DNA of 64,000 nt from Cellulomonas sp. SLBN-39 (GTDB taxonomy: Bacteria; Actinomycetota; Actinomycetes; Actinomycetales; Cellulomonadaceae), in assembly GCF_006715865.1 (NCBI RefSeq), contig NZ_VFOA01000001.1, forward strand, positions 3,038,001-3,102,000, written 5' to 3'. The notes under the pieces were generated by a model. The model saw only the letters and a program-made list of their open reading frames with translations. It searched no databases and was not told the DNA's origin. Made by a program: the position numbers and the translations under genes. How positions within the stretch are numbered: position 1 is the first letter of the stretch; each line of letters starts with the position of its first letter. Below are positions 56,711 to 64,000 of this stretch, piece after piece.

Positions 56711-56908
56711 GTGGCGGTTCCGAAGCGCAAGATGTCGCGCAGCAACACCCGTGCGCGTCGCTCGCAGTGGAAGACCACTGCCACGACGCTCACCACCTGC
56801 CCGCAGTGCAAGAGCGCGGCGCGCCCTCACACGGCGTGCCCGTCGTGCGGCGCGTACGCCGGCCGCCGCTACGCGGAGGCCGTGCGCAGCGAGCACGAGG
56901 CGCTCTGA
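56711..56908 (+). CDS. rpmF: 50S ribosomal protein L32, zinc-binding form
   Basis: A 65-residue L32: [20 protein letters not shown] start and four cysteines as CPQC and CPSC forming a zinc ribbon. It is the zinc-binding variant. Start 2 nt after the yceD stop. Operon continues to rnc. Confidence 0.96.
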   Translation: MAVPKRKMSRSNTRARRSQWKTTATTLTTCPQCKSAARPHTACPSCGAYAGRRYAEAVRSEHEAL

Positions 56909-56925
56909 CCCTCGCGGCCGGCGTG

Positions 56926-57699
56926 ATGACCGACAACGACGGGGCCCCCGCGGCTCCCGGCGCACGGACGGCGGCCGACTCGCTCCTCGAGAAGCTCGGG
57001 GTCCAGCTGGACCCCGAGCTTCTCGTGCTGGCGCTGACCCACCGGTCGTTCGCGCACGAGGCGGGCGGCATCCCGACGAACGAACGCCTCGAGTTCCTGG
57101 GTGACACCGTCCTCGGGCTCGTGGTGACCGAGCACCTGTACCGCGAGCACCCCGGCCAGTCCGAGGGTGACCTGGCGAAGATGCGGGCGGCGACGGTGTC
57201 GCAGCGCGCGCTGGCCCGCGTGGCCCGGGTGCTCGACCTCGGCGGCTACGTGCTGCTCGGCAAGGGCGAGCTCGCGACGGGTGGCGCGGACAAGGACTCG
57301 ATCCTGTCCGACACCCTCGAGGCCCTGTTCGGCGCCGTCTACCTGGCGCACGGTCTGGAGACCGCGCGCGATCTCGTCGCGCGCCTGGTCAGCCCCACCC
57401 TGGAGGCGGCAGCCGACCTCGGCGCAGGGCTGGACTGGAAGACGTCCCTGCAGGAGCTGTCCGCCGAGCTCGGCCTCGGTGCACCCTCCTACGACGTCAC
57501 GGGCGAGGGCCCCGACCACGCCCGGACGTTCACGGCGCACGCCGTCGTCGGCGGCCAGGCGCGGGGCACCGGCACGGGATCGGCCAAGAAGCTCGCCGAG
57601 CAGGAGGCGGCCTCCGCCGCGTACGCCGAGCTGGTGCTGCTGCGCGACGTCGCGCCCGCGCCCGTCGTCGACGGCTCGTCCGGTCCCGCCCCGGCCTGA
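56926..57699 (+). CDS. rnc: Ribonuclease III
   Basis: A 257-residue dsRNA endonuclease for rRNA and mRNA processing. The signature [20 protein letters not shown] holds catalytic acidic residues, [17 protein letters not shown] the second catalytic region, and the C-terminal dsRNA-binding domain ends [22 protein letters not shown] 56926 is chosen; a GTG one codon earlier is possible. No strong Shine-Dalgarno, so it may depend on rpmF translation. Confidence 0.95.
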   Translation: MTDNDGAPAAPGARTAADSLLEKLGVQLDPELLVLALTHRSFAHEAGGIPTNERLEFLGDTVLGLVVTEHLYREHPGQSEGDLAKMRAATVSQRALARVARVLDLGGYVLLGKGELATGGADKDSILSDTLEALFGAVYLAHGLETARDLVARLVSPTLEAAADLGAGLDWKTSLQELSAELGLGAPSYDVTGEGPDHARTFTAHAVVGGQARGTGTGSAKKLAEQEAASAAYAELVLLRDVAPAPVVDGSSGPAPA

Positions 57700-57711
57700 C
57701 GCAGCCCCGCC

Positions 57712-58647
57712 GTGCCCGAGCTCCCCGAGGTCGAGACCGTCCGCGACGGCCTGGCGCGCCACGTGCTGGGACGCGTGGTGACCGACGTCCGCGTCCACCG
57801 CGACTACAGCGTCCGGCGCCACGAGGGTGGGCCCGTCGACTTCGCGGCCCGTCTGACGGGCCGGCGCCTCGACGCGGCCGTCCGGCGCGGGAAGTTCCTC
57901 TGGCTGCTCCTCGACGACGGCGCACGCGGCGACGACGCGCTGCTGGCGCACCTGGGCATGAGCGGTCAGCTGCTCGTCCGGGAGCCGGTCGGCCCCTCGG
58001 GGCCCGGGGACCCGACCGCCCGCGTCGACCACCAGCACCTGCGCGTGCGGCTCGAGCTGGACGACGGCTCGGCCCTGGACTTCGTCGACCAGCGGACGTT
58101 CGGGTACCTCGCCGTCGCGGACCTCGTGGCGACGCCCGACGGCGGCCCCGGGGGCCTCGGTGCCGACCTCCCGGCGGTGCCCGCACCCGTGGCGCACGTG
58201 GCCCGCGACCTGCTCGACCCCGCCCTGGACCGCGCGCGCCTCGTCGACGCGGTCCGGGCCCGGCGGACCGGACTCAAGCGTGCGCTGCTCGACCAGACGC
58301 TCGTGTCCGGCGTCGGCAACATCTACGCCGACGAGGGGCTGTGGCGTGCACGCCTGCACTACGCCCGGGCGACGGACGCCCTGCGCCGCCCGGAGGTGGG
58401 GCGTGCGCTCGACGGCGCCGCGGAGGTCATGGGCGAAGCCCTCGCGCAGGGCGGCACGAGCTTCGACGCCCTCTACGTCAACGTCAACGGAGCCTCGGGG
58501 TACTTCGACCGGTCGTTGGCCGTGTACGGGCAGGCCGGCCGTCCCTGCCCGCGGTGCGGCACCCCGGTGCGCCGCGACGAGTTCATGAACCGCTCGTCCT
58601 TCACCTGCCCGCGCTGCCAGCCCCGCCCGCGGGACGGGCGCTGGTGA
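57712..58647 (+). CDS. mutM: Formamidopyrimidine-DNA glycosylase
   Basis: A 311-residue bifunctional glycosylase/AP lyase for oxidised guanine. [13 protein letters not shown] gives the N-terminal catalytic proline and glutamate after Met removal. [10 protein letters not shown] carries the conserved lysine, [11 protein letters not shown] the helix-two-turn-helix, and the C-terminal zinc finger is CPRCG...CPRCQ with two CxxC pairs. It is about 20-30 residues longer than many MutM proteins. rnc ends 12 nt upstream. Confidence 0.94.
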   Translation: MPELPEVETVRDGLARHVLGRVVTDVRVHRDYSVRRHEGGPVDFAARLTGRRLDAAVRRGKFLWLLLDDGARGDDALLAHLGMSGQLLVREPVGPSGPGDPTARVDHQHLRVRLELDDGSALDFVDQRTFGYLAVADLVATPDGGPGGLGADLPAVPAPVAHVARDLLDPALDRARLVDAVRARRTGLKRALLDQTLVSGVGNIYADEGLWRARLHYARATDALRRPEVGRALDGAAEVMGEALAQGGTSFDALYVNVNGASGYFDRSLAVYGQAGRPCPRCGTPVRRDEFMNRSSFTCPRCQPRPRDGRW

Positions 58648-58736
58648 CGCGGCCGGGGGGCCGGGACGGACGTCCGGGGCGCGCCGCCGACCTGCACGAG
58701 GACGGGATCGCGGCGCGGGGTCGATACGATGCCACC

Positions 58737-59411
58737 GTGCCAGCCACCGCCGCCCCCACGGGCTCCACGGGCCCCATCACCGTCATGATCGTCGACGACC
58801 ACGAGGTCGTGCGTCGTGGCATCGCCGAGGTCGTCGAGCGGACCGACGGCATGACCGTCGTCGCCGAGGCCGGTTCCGTCGCCGACGGCACCCGCCGGGC
58901 CACGCTCGTGCGGCCGCAGGTGATGCTCGTCGACCTCCAGCTGCCCGACGGCACGGGGATCGACCTCATGCGTGCCGTGCGCGAGACGCTCCCGGACGCG
59001 CGCGCGATCGTCCTGACCTCCTTCGACGACGACGACGCCCTCGCCGCGGCGCTGGACGCCGGGGCCGTCGCATACCTGCTCAAGAGCGTGCGGGGTGCCG
59101 AGATCACCGACGTGATCCGCGCCGTCGCCGCGGGTCGCACCCTCCTGGACGAGCGCACGGTGACGCGGCGCCGCGCCGGGCACGAGGACCCCACGGAGGG
59201 GCTGACACCGAGCGAGCTGCGGGTCCTCGACCTCATCGGCGAGGGCCTGTCGAACCGCGAGATCGCCGAGCGCCTCGGCGTCGCGGAGAAGACCGTCAAG
59301 AACCACATCACGTCGCTGCTGGCGAAGATGGGCCTGCAGCGGCGCACGCAGGTGGCCGCGTGGGTCGCCTCGCGCAAGCACTCCGGCTGGCGGGCCGAGC
59401 CGGGGCACTGA
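58737..59411 (+). CDS. LuxR-type response regulator, DevR/DosR-like
   Basis: A 224-residue NarL/DevR-type regulator. Receiver acidic pair at D20-D21, phospho-acceptor Asp66 in LVDLQLPDGTG, and Lys in YLLKSVRGAE. The C-terminal LuxR HTH begins LTPSELRVLDLIGEGLSNREIAERLG and includes EKTVKNHI. TACGAT (58725-58730) lies 6 nt before GTG 58737, predicting a leaderless message. The likely partner kinase is the converging two-GAF kinase gene on the other strand. Confidence 0.9.
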   Translation: MPATAAPTGSTGPITVMIVDDHEVVRRGIAEVVERTDGMTVVAEAGSVADGTRRATLVRPQVMLVDLQLPDGTGIDLMRAVRETLPDARAIVLTSFDDDDALAAALDAGAVAYLLKSVRGAEITDVIRAVAAGRTLLDERTVTRRRAGHEDPTEGLTPSELRVLDLIGEGLSNREIAERLGVAEKTVKNHITSLLAKMGLQRRTQVAAWVASRKHSGWRAEPGH

Positions 59412-59435
59412 GACCCGGCGGGGCGGCTCCGGGCC

Positions 59436-61196
59436 TCAGCCGAGCGGTGCCTGCCAGGTGAGCAGCGTGCCGCGTCCGGACGGGGCCGCCCCGAGCGAGA
59501 ACGTCCCGCCGTGCTGGCGGGCGCGCGAGGCCAGGTTCCCCGTGCCCGAGGAGCGGTCCCGCACGGCCGGCAGACCCGCCCCGTCGTCCTCGACGTCGAC
59601 CTGCACGGAGCCCGTGTGGCCGCGACCGCGCACGTGCACGTGCACGCTCACCGACGAGGCCTGCGCGTGCCGGGCCGCGTTCGCCAGGCCCTCGCGGACG
59701 ACCGCGACGACGTCGTCCGTCAGCTCGGTGCCCATCCGCTCGTCGATGCGGTCCTCGGTGTCACCGTCACCCCCCTCGAACGTCTCACCGTCGAGGGTGA
59801 GCACGAGCGACGGGGCGAAGCCCAGCCCGGTGCGCGCCAGCGACGTCTCGCGGCGCAGGCGCTCGACGAGGCCGGTGGCCGCGTCGGGGTCGCGCAGCGC
59901 GTAGACGATCTGCCGGATCTGGCGCACCGAGGAGTCGACGTTGTCCAGCGCCTCCTCGACGATGCTCGTCAGCTCGGTCGCGTCGACCCCGCGCGCGGCG
60001 CGCCGCCGGACCGTCTCCAGCTGCATGCCGGTCGCGAAGAGCTGCTGGATCGCCAGGTCGTGCAGGTCCCGGGCGATGCGCTCGCGCTCGTCGAGCAGCG
60101 CCGCCACGTCCTGCGCGTGCCGGGCCTCGGCGAGCACGTACGCGAGCGCGGCCTGCGAGGCGAACGATGCGGCCGTGGCCAGGTCGCCCTCGTCGAACGG
60201 CGTGGCGCCGATCCTGCGCAGCAGCACGAGCACGCCGACGCCGCGGCCCGAGGACTGCAGCGGGGCGTACATGGCGGGTCCGAACGCGCGCATCTGGTCG
60301 ACCTTGACGGTGCGCGAGGCGCTCAGGGACGGCGTGAGCAGCCCCTGGTTCTCCTCCAGCGCGGTCCAGGCGCGCCCGCCACGGGGCATGACCAGCCCCG
60401 TGAGCTCGTCCGCCTTGTAGCCGTCCGCGAGCTCGAGGTACAGCTCGCCGCCGAGCCCGGGCAGGGCCAGGGCCGCGGTGTCCGCGCCCGCTACCTCGCG
60501 AGCGGTCCGCGCGATGTGCTCGAGCGCCTCCTCCTCGTCGATGCCCTCCAGCAGCATCGTCGTGATGTCCTGCCCGGCGCGCAGCCAGTGCTCGCGACGC
60601 CCGGCCTCGGCGTACAGCTGGGCGTTCGCGACGGCGACGCCCGCGGCGGCGGCGAGCGCCACGACGATCTCCTCGTCGTGCTCGGTGAACGTGCCGCTGC
60701 GCTTCTGCGACAGGTACAGCTGGCCGTACACGTGCTCGCCGACCCGCACGGACGCGCCGAGGAACGAGCCCATCGGCGGGTGGTGCGCCGGCCACCCCCG
60801 GAACGCGGGGTGCTGGGTGAGGTCGTCGAGCCGCAGCGCGCCGTCGAGGGGGATCTGCCCCAGGACGCCCTGCGCGTGAGGCGGGTGGCTCATCATGCGG
60901 GCCACGGCCGTCGGGACGCCGGTGTACACGAACGTCACCGACGTGCCCTGGTCGTCGAGCACGTTGATCGCCCCGAACTCGGCGTCGGTGAGCTCGGCGC
61001 TGACCTGGACGAACCGGTCCAGCACGGCGGGGAGCTCGAGCTGCCCGGCGACGGCGAGGATCGCGTTGAGGAGGTCGGTCAGGGCGTCGCCGGTGAGCGG
61101 CACCGGCAGCGGTGAGACCTCCGTGAGCACCCCCCGCTGGAACGGCGCGTGCTGACCTCCGCGCTCCCCGGCACGTGCCTCGGCCCGCTCGCTCAT
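59436..61196 (-). CDS. Two-GAF sensor histidine kinase, DevS/DosS-like
   Basis: A 586-residue soluble kinase: GAF-A (about 55-195), GAF-B (about 215-360), HisKA_3 with phospho-acceptor His379 in ARDLHDLAIQQLF, and HATPase ending GTGNLASRARQHGG. His139, in AHHPPMGSFLG, aligns by eye with the heme-ligand His149 of mycobacterial DevS, so oxygen, NO or redox sensing is likely. No membrane segment. The start overlaps the cydC stop by 4 nt, tying it to the cytochrome bd assembly transporter. The DevR-like regulator gene converges from the other strand. Confidence 0.88.
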   Translation of the reverse strand: MSERAEARAGERGGQHAPFQRGVLTEVSPLPVPLTGDALTDLLNAILAVAGQLELPAVLDRFVQVSAELTDAEFGAINVLDDQGTSVTFVYTGVPTAVARMMSHPPHAQGVLGQIPLDGALRLDDLTQHPAFRGWPAHHPPMGSFLGASVRVGEHVYGQLYLSQKRSGTFTEHDEEIVVALAAAAGVAVANAQLYAEAGRREHWLRAGQDITTMLLEGIDEEEALEHIARTAREVAGADTAALALPGLGGELYLELADGYKADELTGLVMPRGGRAWTALEENQGLLTPSLSASRTVKVDQMRAFGPAMYAPLQSSGRGVGVLVLLRRIGATPFDEGDLATAASFASQAALAYVLAEARHAQDVAALLDERERIARDLHDLAIQQLFATGMQLETVRRRAARGVDATELTSIVEEALDNVDSSVRQIRQIVYALRDPDAATGLVERLRRETSLARTGLGFAPSLVLTLDGETFEGGDGDTEDRIDERMGTELTDDVVAVVREGLANAARHAQASSVSVHVHVRGRGHTGSVQVDVEDDGAGLPAVRDRSSGTGNLASRARQHGGTFSLGAAPSGRGTLLTWQAPLG

Positions 61197-62998
61197 GCCC
61201 GCCCCGCGGCCGTCTGCTCCACGGCCTCACGGTAGCCCGGCACGTCGGCCCGCAGGGCCTCGTGGGTCCCGCGCGCCGCGACGCGCCCGTCCTCCAGCCA
61301 GAGCACCTCGTCGGCCGCCGCGAGGGGGCCCAGCCGGTGGGTGACCACGAGGACGCCACGGGCGGTGCCGTCACGCGTCGGGGGTGCGTTCCAGAGGGCG
61401 TCCAGGACGGCGTCGGCGGTCGCGGGGTCGAGATGCTCGGCGGGCTCGTCGACGAGCAGCAGGGGGGCGTCCGCGACCAGGGCGCGGGCGAGCAGCAGGC
61501 GGCGCCGCTCTCCGCCCGACACGGTGCGGCCGTCGGCGCCGAGCACCGTGGCGAGGCCGTCGGGCAGCGTCCGCAGCCACGCGCCGAGCCCGGCACGCCC
61601 CAGGGCCTCGACCGCCTCGTCCTCCGTCACGTCGCCGCGCGCCACCCGCAGGTTCTCCAGCACGGTGGTGCCGAACAGGTGGGCGTCCTCGGGGGTGGCG
61701 ACGACCGCGCCGACGACGCGTGCGCGCTCGACGTCGGTCAGCGGCGCGCCGTCCAGGGTGACCGTGCCGCCGACGGGCGGGAGCAGCCCGGCGAGGGTGA
61801 GCAGCAGGCTCGTCTTTCCGGCGCCGCTCGCGCCGGCCACGCCGACCCGTCGGCCCGGTGACAGGTCGAGGGTGACGTCGCGCAGCGCGGGCGGCCGCCC
61901 GGGCCAGCCCACGTCCAGCCCGTGGGCGACCAGGAGCGGCCCGGCCGTCGTCGTCGGGGCCGGCACGACCGGACGGGTCGTGGCCGGAGCAAGGTCGGCG
62001 TCCGCGGCGTCCGCGGCGTCCGCGGCGTCGAGCAGGGCGAGCACGCGGGCGGCCGCGGCGCGTGACCGGTGCACCTGGACGGCCGCGGCCGGCAGGACCG
62101 ACGCGGCCTCGAACGCGGCCAGCGGTGTGAGCACGACCACGGCCAGCGCGACGGGGGAGAGCAGACCGGCCGTGACGGCGGGGACGCCCGTGACGAGCGC
62201 GGACAGCACGGCCAGGCCGACGGCGAGCTGCCCGAGCGCGGCCCCGACGGCCGCGGGCCGTGCCCCGGCGTCGGCCGCGGCAGCGAGGCGGCGGTCGGCG
62301 TCCGCCAGCGCGTCGAGCTCGGCGCCCAGCCGTCCCGAGACGGCGAGCGGACCGGCGTCGTCGAGGACGGTGAGCGCGGCCGCGCTCATGTCGGCCCGCG
62401 CGACGCTGCCCTGCTCCTCGACCGTGCGGGCGCCCCGGGCCGCCATCAGCGGTGCCACGACCGACGCGAGCAGCAGGCACAGCGCCAGCGACAGCCCGGC
62501 GGGCGGCCACAGGACGGCCATCGTGACGCTCGTCAGCACGCCGAGGACGGCCGCCACGGCGGCCGGCACGAGGCCGCGCACCACGACGTCGCCCACGGTG
62601 TCGACGTCCGCGCCGACCCGCTGCAGGAGGTCCCCGCGCCGGACCGCGAGGACCGCCTCCGGGCGGCCGGCGGCCAGGCGCTCGTACAGCGTGGTGCGCA
62701 GCGCGACCATGCCGCGGAGCGCGACGTCGTGGGAGACGAGCCGCTCCAGGTAGCGGAGCAGGCCCCGGCCGATCCCGAAGGCCCGGACCGCCACCGTCGC
62801 CACGGACAGCTCGAGGACGGGGGGCATCTGCGACGCGCGGGCGATGAGCCAGGCCGCCGATGCGGCGAGGGCGACCGCGCAGCCGAGCGCCAGCGTGCCG
62901 AGGGTCACCGCCAGGGCGACGCGGCGCGGGTCGACGTCGAGCAGGCGCACCGCCCGGCGCAGGGTCCCGCGCGGGGGGGCCGGCCGTGGCGCGTTCAT
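61193..62998 (-). CDS. cydC: Heterodimeric ABC exporter subunit CydC
   Basis: A 601-residue ABC exporter half: about six membrane helices (20-310), then a nucleotide-binding domain with Walker A GASGAGKT, signature VSGGERRRLLLARAL and Walker B LLLVDEPAEHLD. CydDC exports cysteine/glutathione, or handles heme, and is needed for cytochrome bd oxidase. A 9-bp tandem repeat (61997-62023) lies in the linker before the ATPase. ATG overlaps the cydD stop (ATGA); its own stop overlaps the kinase start. Confidence 0.92.
   Translation of the reverse strand: MNAPRPAPPRGTLRRAVRLLDVDPRRVALAVTLGTLALGCAVALAASAAWLIARASQMPPVLELSVATVAVRAFGIGRGLLRYLERLVSHDVALRGMVALRTTLYERLAAGRPEAVLAVRRGDLLQRVGADVDTVGDVVVRGLVPAAVAAVLGVLTSVTMAVLWPPAGLSLALCLLLASVVAPLMAARGARTVEEQGSVARADMSAAALTVLDDAGPLAVSGRLGAELDALADADRRLAAAADAGARPAAVGAALGQLAVGLAVLSALVTGVPAVTAGLLSPVALAVVVLTPLAAFEAASVLPAAAVQVHRSRAAAARVLALLDAADAADAADADLAPATTRPVVPAPTTTAGPLLVAHGLDVGWPGRPPALRDVTLDLSPGRRVGVAGASGAGKTSLLLTLAGLLPPVGGTVTLDGAPLTDVERARVVGAVVATPEDAHLFGTTVLENLRVARGDVTEDEAVEALGRAGLGAWLRTLPDGLATVLGADGRTVSGGERRRLLLARALVADAPLLLVDEPAEHLDPATADAVLDALWNAPPTRDGTARGVLVVTHRLGPLAAADEVLWLEDGRVAARGTHEALRADVPGYREAVEQTAAGRA
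61997..62023 (-). repeat. In-frame 9-bp tandem repeat in the cydC linker
   Basis: GGCGTCCGC (plus-strand reading) is repeated three times exactly with a partial fourth copy. It encodes the run AADAADAADAD in the linker between membrane and ATPase domains. Likely slippage-prone. Confidence 0.8.
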
Positions 62999-64000
62999 GC
63001 TGCTCCCGGGGTCGTGGCGGGCATCGCGTCGGGGAGCGCGGCCGCGGTGACGGGCACCACGACGTCGGCCCGTGCGGCGAGGGAGGGCCGGTGGGCGACG
63101 AGGAGCACGGCGCTGCCGGCGGCCCGCAGCGCGTCGACGGTGCGCAGGACGACACGCTCGCCCACGGCGTCCAGGTGCGCGGTCGGCTCGTCCAGCACGA
63201 CCAGCGGTGTGGGGCGCAGCAGCGCCCGGGTGAGGGCCAGACGCTGACGCTGCCCGACGCTCAGGCCGGTGCCCCCCGCGCCCAGGCGGGTCCGCCAGCC
63301 GTCCGGGAGGCCGGCGACGACCGTGTCGAGGCCGGTGAGCGCGGCAGCCCGGTCGCGGTCGGCGCCGGCGGGGGAGCCGAGCACCTCGGCGACGGTGCCG
63401 GGTTCGAGGACGGGGCGCTGCGGCAGCCACGTGACCTGCGACCAGTACGTGCCGGGGTCCACGTCGCGGACGTCGACGCCCGCGCCGTCCGGCCCGACGA
63501 GCTCCACGCGGCCCTGGTCGGGCTCGACGAGGCCGAGCAGGACCTCGACGGCGGTCGTCTTGCCGACGCCCGAGGGGCCGGTGAGGGCGACGACCCGGCC
63601 CGGGGCCAGCTCGAGGTCCAGGCCGTCGGGGGTCAGCCCGCCGCGGCTGCGCACCCCCACGCCGTGCACGCGCACGCGCCCGGCCGACAGGTCCGGCGCG
63701 GGTGTGGTCCCGTGCGGGACCGCCGGGCCCTCGATGACCGTGAACGCCCGGTCCGCCGCGGCGATCCCGTCGGTGGAGGCGTGGAACTGGGCGCCGACCT
63801 GGCGCAGCGGTGCGAAGACCTCGGGCGCGAGCACCAGCACGGCCAGGCCAGTGACGAGGTCGATGTCGGCGTACACCAGCCGCAGGCCGACCCCGACGGC
63901 CACCAGGGCGACGCACAGCGTCGTCAGCAGCTCGAGGACCATCCCCGACAGGAACGCGATCCGCAGGGTGCCGGTGGTCGCCCGGCGGTGGGCGTCGCCC
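62995..64000 (-). CDS. cydD: Heterodimeric ABC exporter subunit CydD (5' part outside window)
   Basis: The reading frame runs off the right edge of the window, so only the last 335 codons are seen; the first in-frame ATG at 63942 is not the start, since upstream codons (GTLRIAFLSG) continue the membrane-domain pattern of CydD. Visible: final membrane helices, Walker A GPSGVGKT, signature LSVGQRQRLALTRAL and Walker B LVVLDEPTAHLD. Partner of CydC. The cydAB oxidase genes would be expected upstream beyond the edge. Confidence 0.9.
   Translation of the reverse strand, partial: GDAHRRATTGTLRIAFLSGMVLELLTTLCVALVAVGVGLRLVYADIDLVTGLAVLVLAPEVFAPLRQVGAQFHASTDGIAAADRAFTVIEGPAVPHGTTPAPDLSAGRVRVHGVGVRSRGGLTPDGLDLELAPGRVVALTGPSGVGKTTAVEVLLGLVEPDQGRVELVGPDGAGVDVRDVDPGTYWSQVTWLPQRPVLEPGTVAEVLGSPAGADRDRAAALTGLDTVVAGLPDGWRTRLGAGGTGLSVGQRQRLALTRALLRPTPLVVLDEPTAHLDAVGERVVLRTVDALRAAGSAVLLVAHRPSLAARADVVVPVTAAALPDAMPATTPGAA

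Noticed and set aside
63940..63942. ATG 63942 as the cydD start.
   Set aside because: In-frame codons upstream continue the CydD membrane-domain sequence to the window edge, so the gene is cut by the edge rather than short.

Overview
The window is chromosomal DNA of a very high-GC actinobacterium. The strong GC bias in third codon positions, frequent GTG starts, the mtrA-mtrB-lpqB, DUF3499, DUF3515 and DUF6459 (Rv3235-like) families and a lysine-tailed HU protein all point this way. Protein style and gene content suggest Cellulomonadaceae or a close relative; that family placement is inference. Gene order matches two housekeeping blocks of Mycobacterium as I remember them (around Rv3257c-Rv3235 and around Rv2989-Rv2965c). 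No rRNA, phage, insertion sequence or CRISPR array was seen, and coding density is about 95 percent.

Layout. 1-7.8 kb: end of a large membrane glycosyltransferase-like gene, a DUF5719 secreted protein, a WbbL-like rhamnosyltransferase, a degenerate metallopeptidase, DUF3499, a small zinc ribbon, phosphomannomutase and a Trm112-like protein (cell-envelope sugar supply). 7.8-11.0 kb: glycine betaine/proline ABC transporter proV-proW-proX. 11.5-18.9 kb: RDD and SpoIIM-like membrane proteins facing a DUF58-MoxR-DUF4350-DUF4129-membrane protein operon. 19.1-25.1 kb: mtrA-mtrB-lpqB, comF and the long hibernation factor hpf. 25.2-34.9 kb: a YcaQ-like glycosylase, secA, an Rv3235-like protein, a LysM membrane protein, a two-repeat unknown protein, a small HTH protein, a SAF/CpaE-like pair and DUF6912. 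35.1-35.4 kb: tRNA-Gln(CTG) and tRNA-Glu(CTC). 35.5-49.5 kb: IclR regulator divergent from leuCD, HU, murA, plsC-gpsA, a Cys/Met PLP enzyme, ddl, DUF3515, thiL, an acetyltransferase, rpmB and a DAK2/YloV-type protein. 49.6-58.7 kb: recG, an ABC exporter pair, rsmD, coaD-sepIVA, yceD-rpmF-rnc-mutM. 58.7-64.0 kb: a DevR/DosR-like response regulator, and on the other strand cydD (cut by the window edge), cydC and a two-GAF DevS/DosS-like sensor kinase.

Two habits run through the window. Many genes overlap by 4 nt (ATGA or GTGA), so operons are translationally coupled. At least 15 first genes of transcription units have a TANNNT or CANNNT hexamer only 6-9 nt before the start codon, which predicts leaderless mRNAs and helps choose starts; several starts given here rest on it. 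The most interesting spots are the kinase-cydDC linkage with a conserved heme-type histidine, the helically phased GATGTC repeats in front of the lysM gene, the two alternative hairpins in the hpf leader, and the CpaE-like protein with a lysine-less P-loop and no pilus genes nearby.
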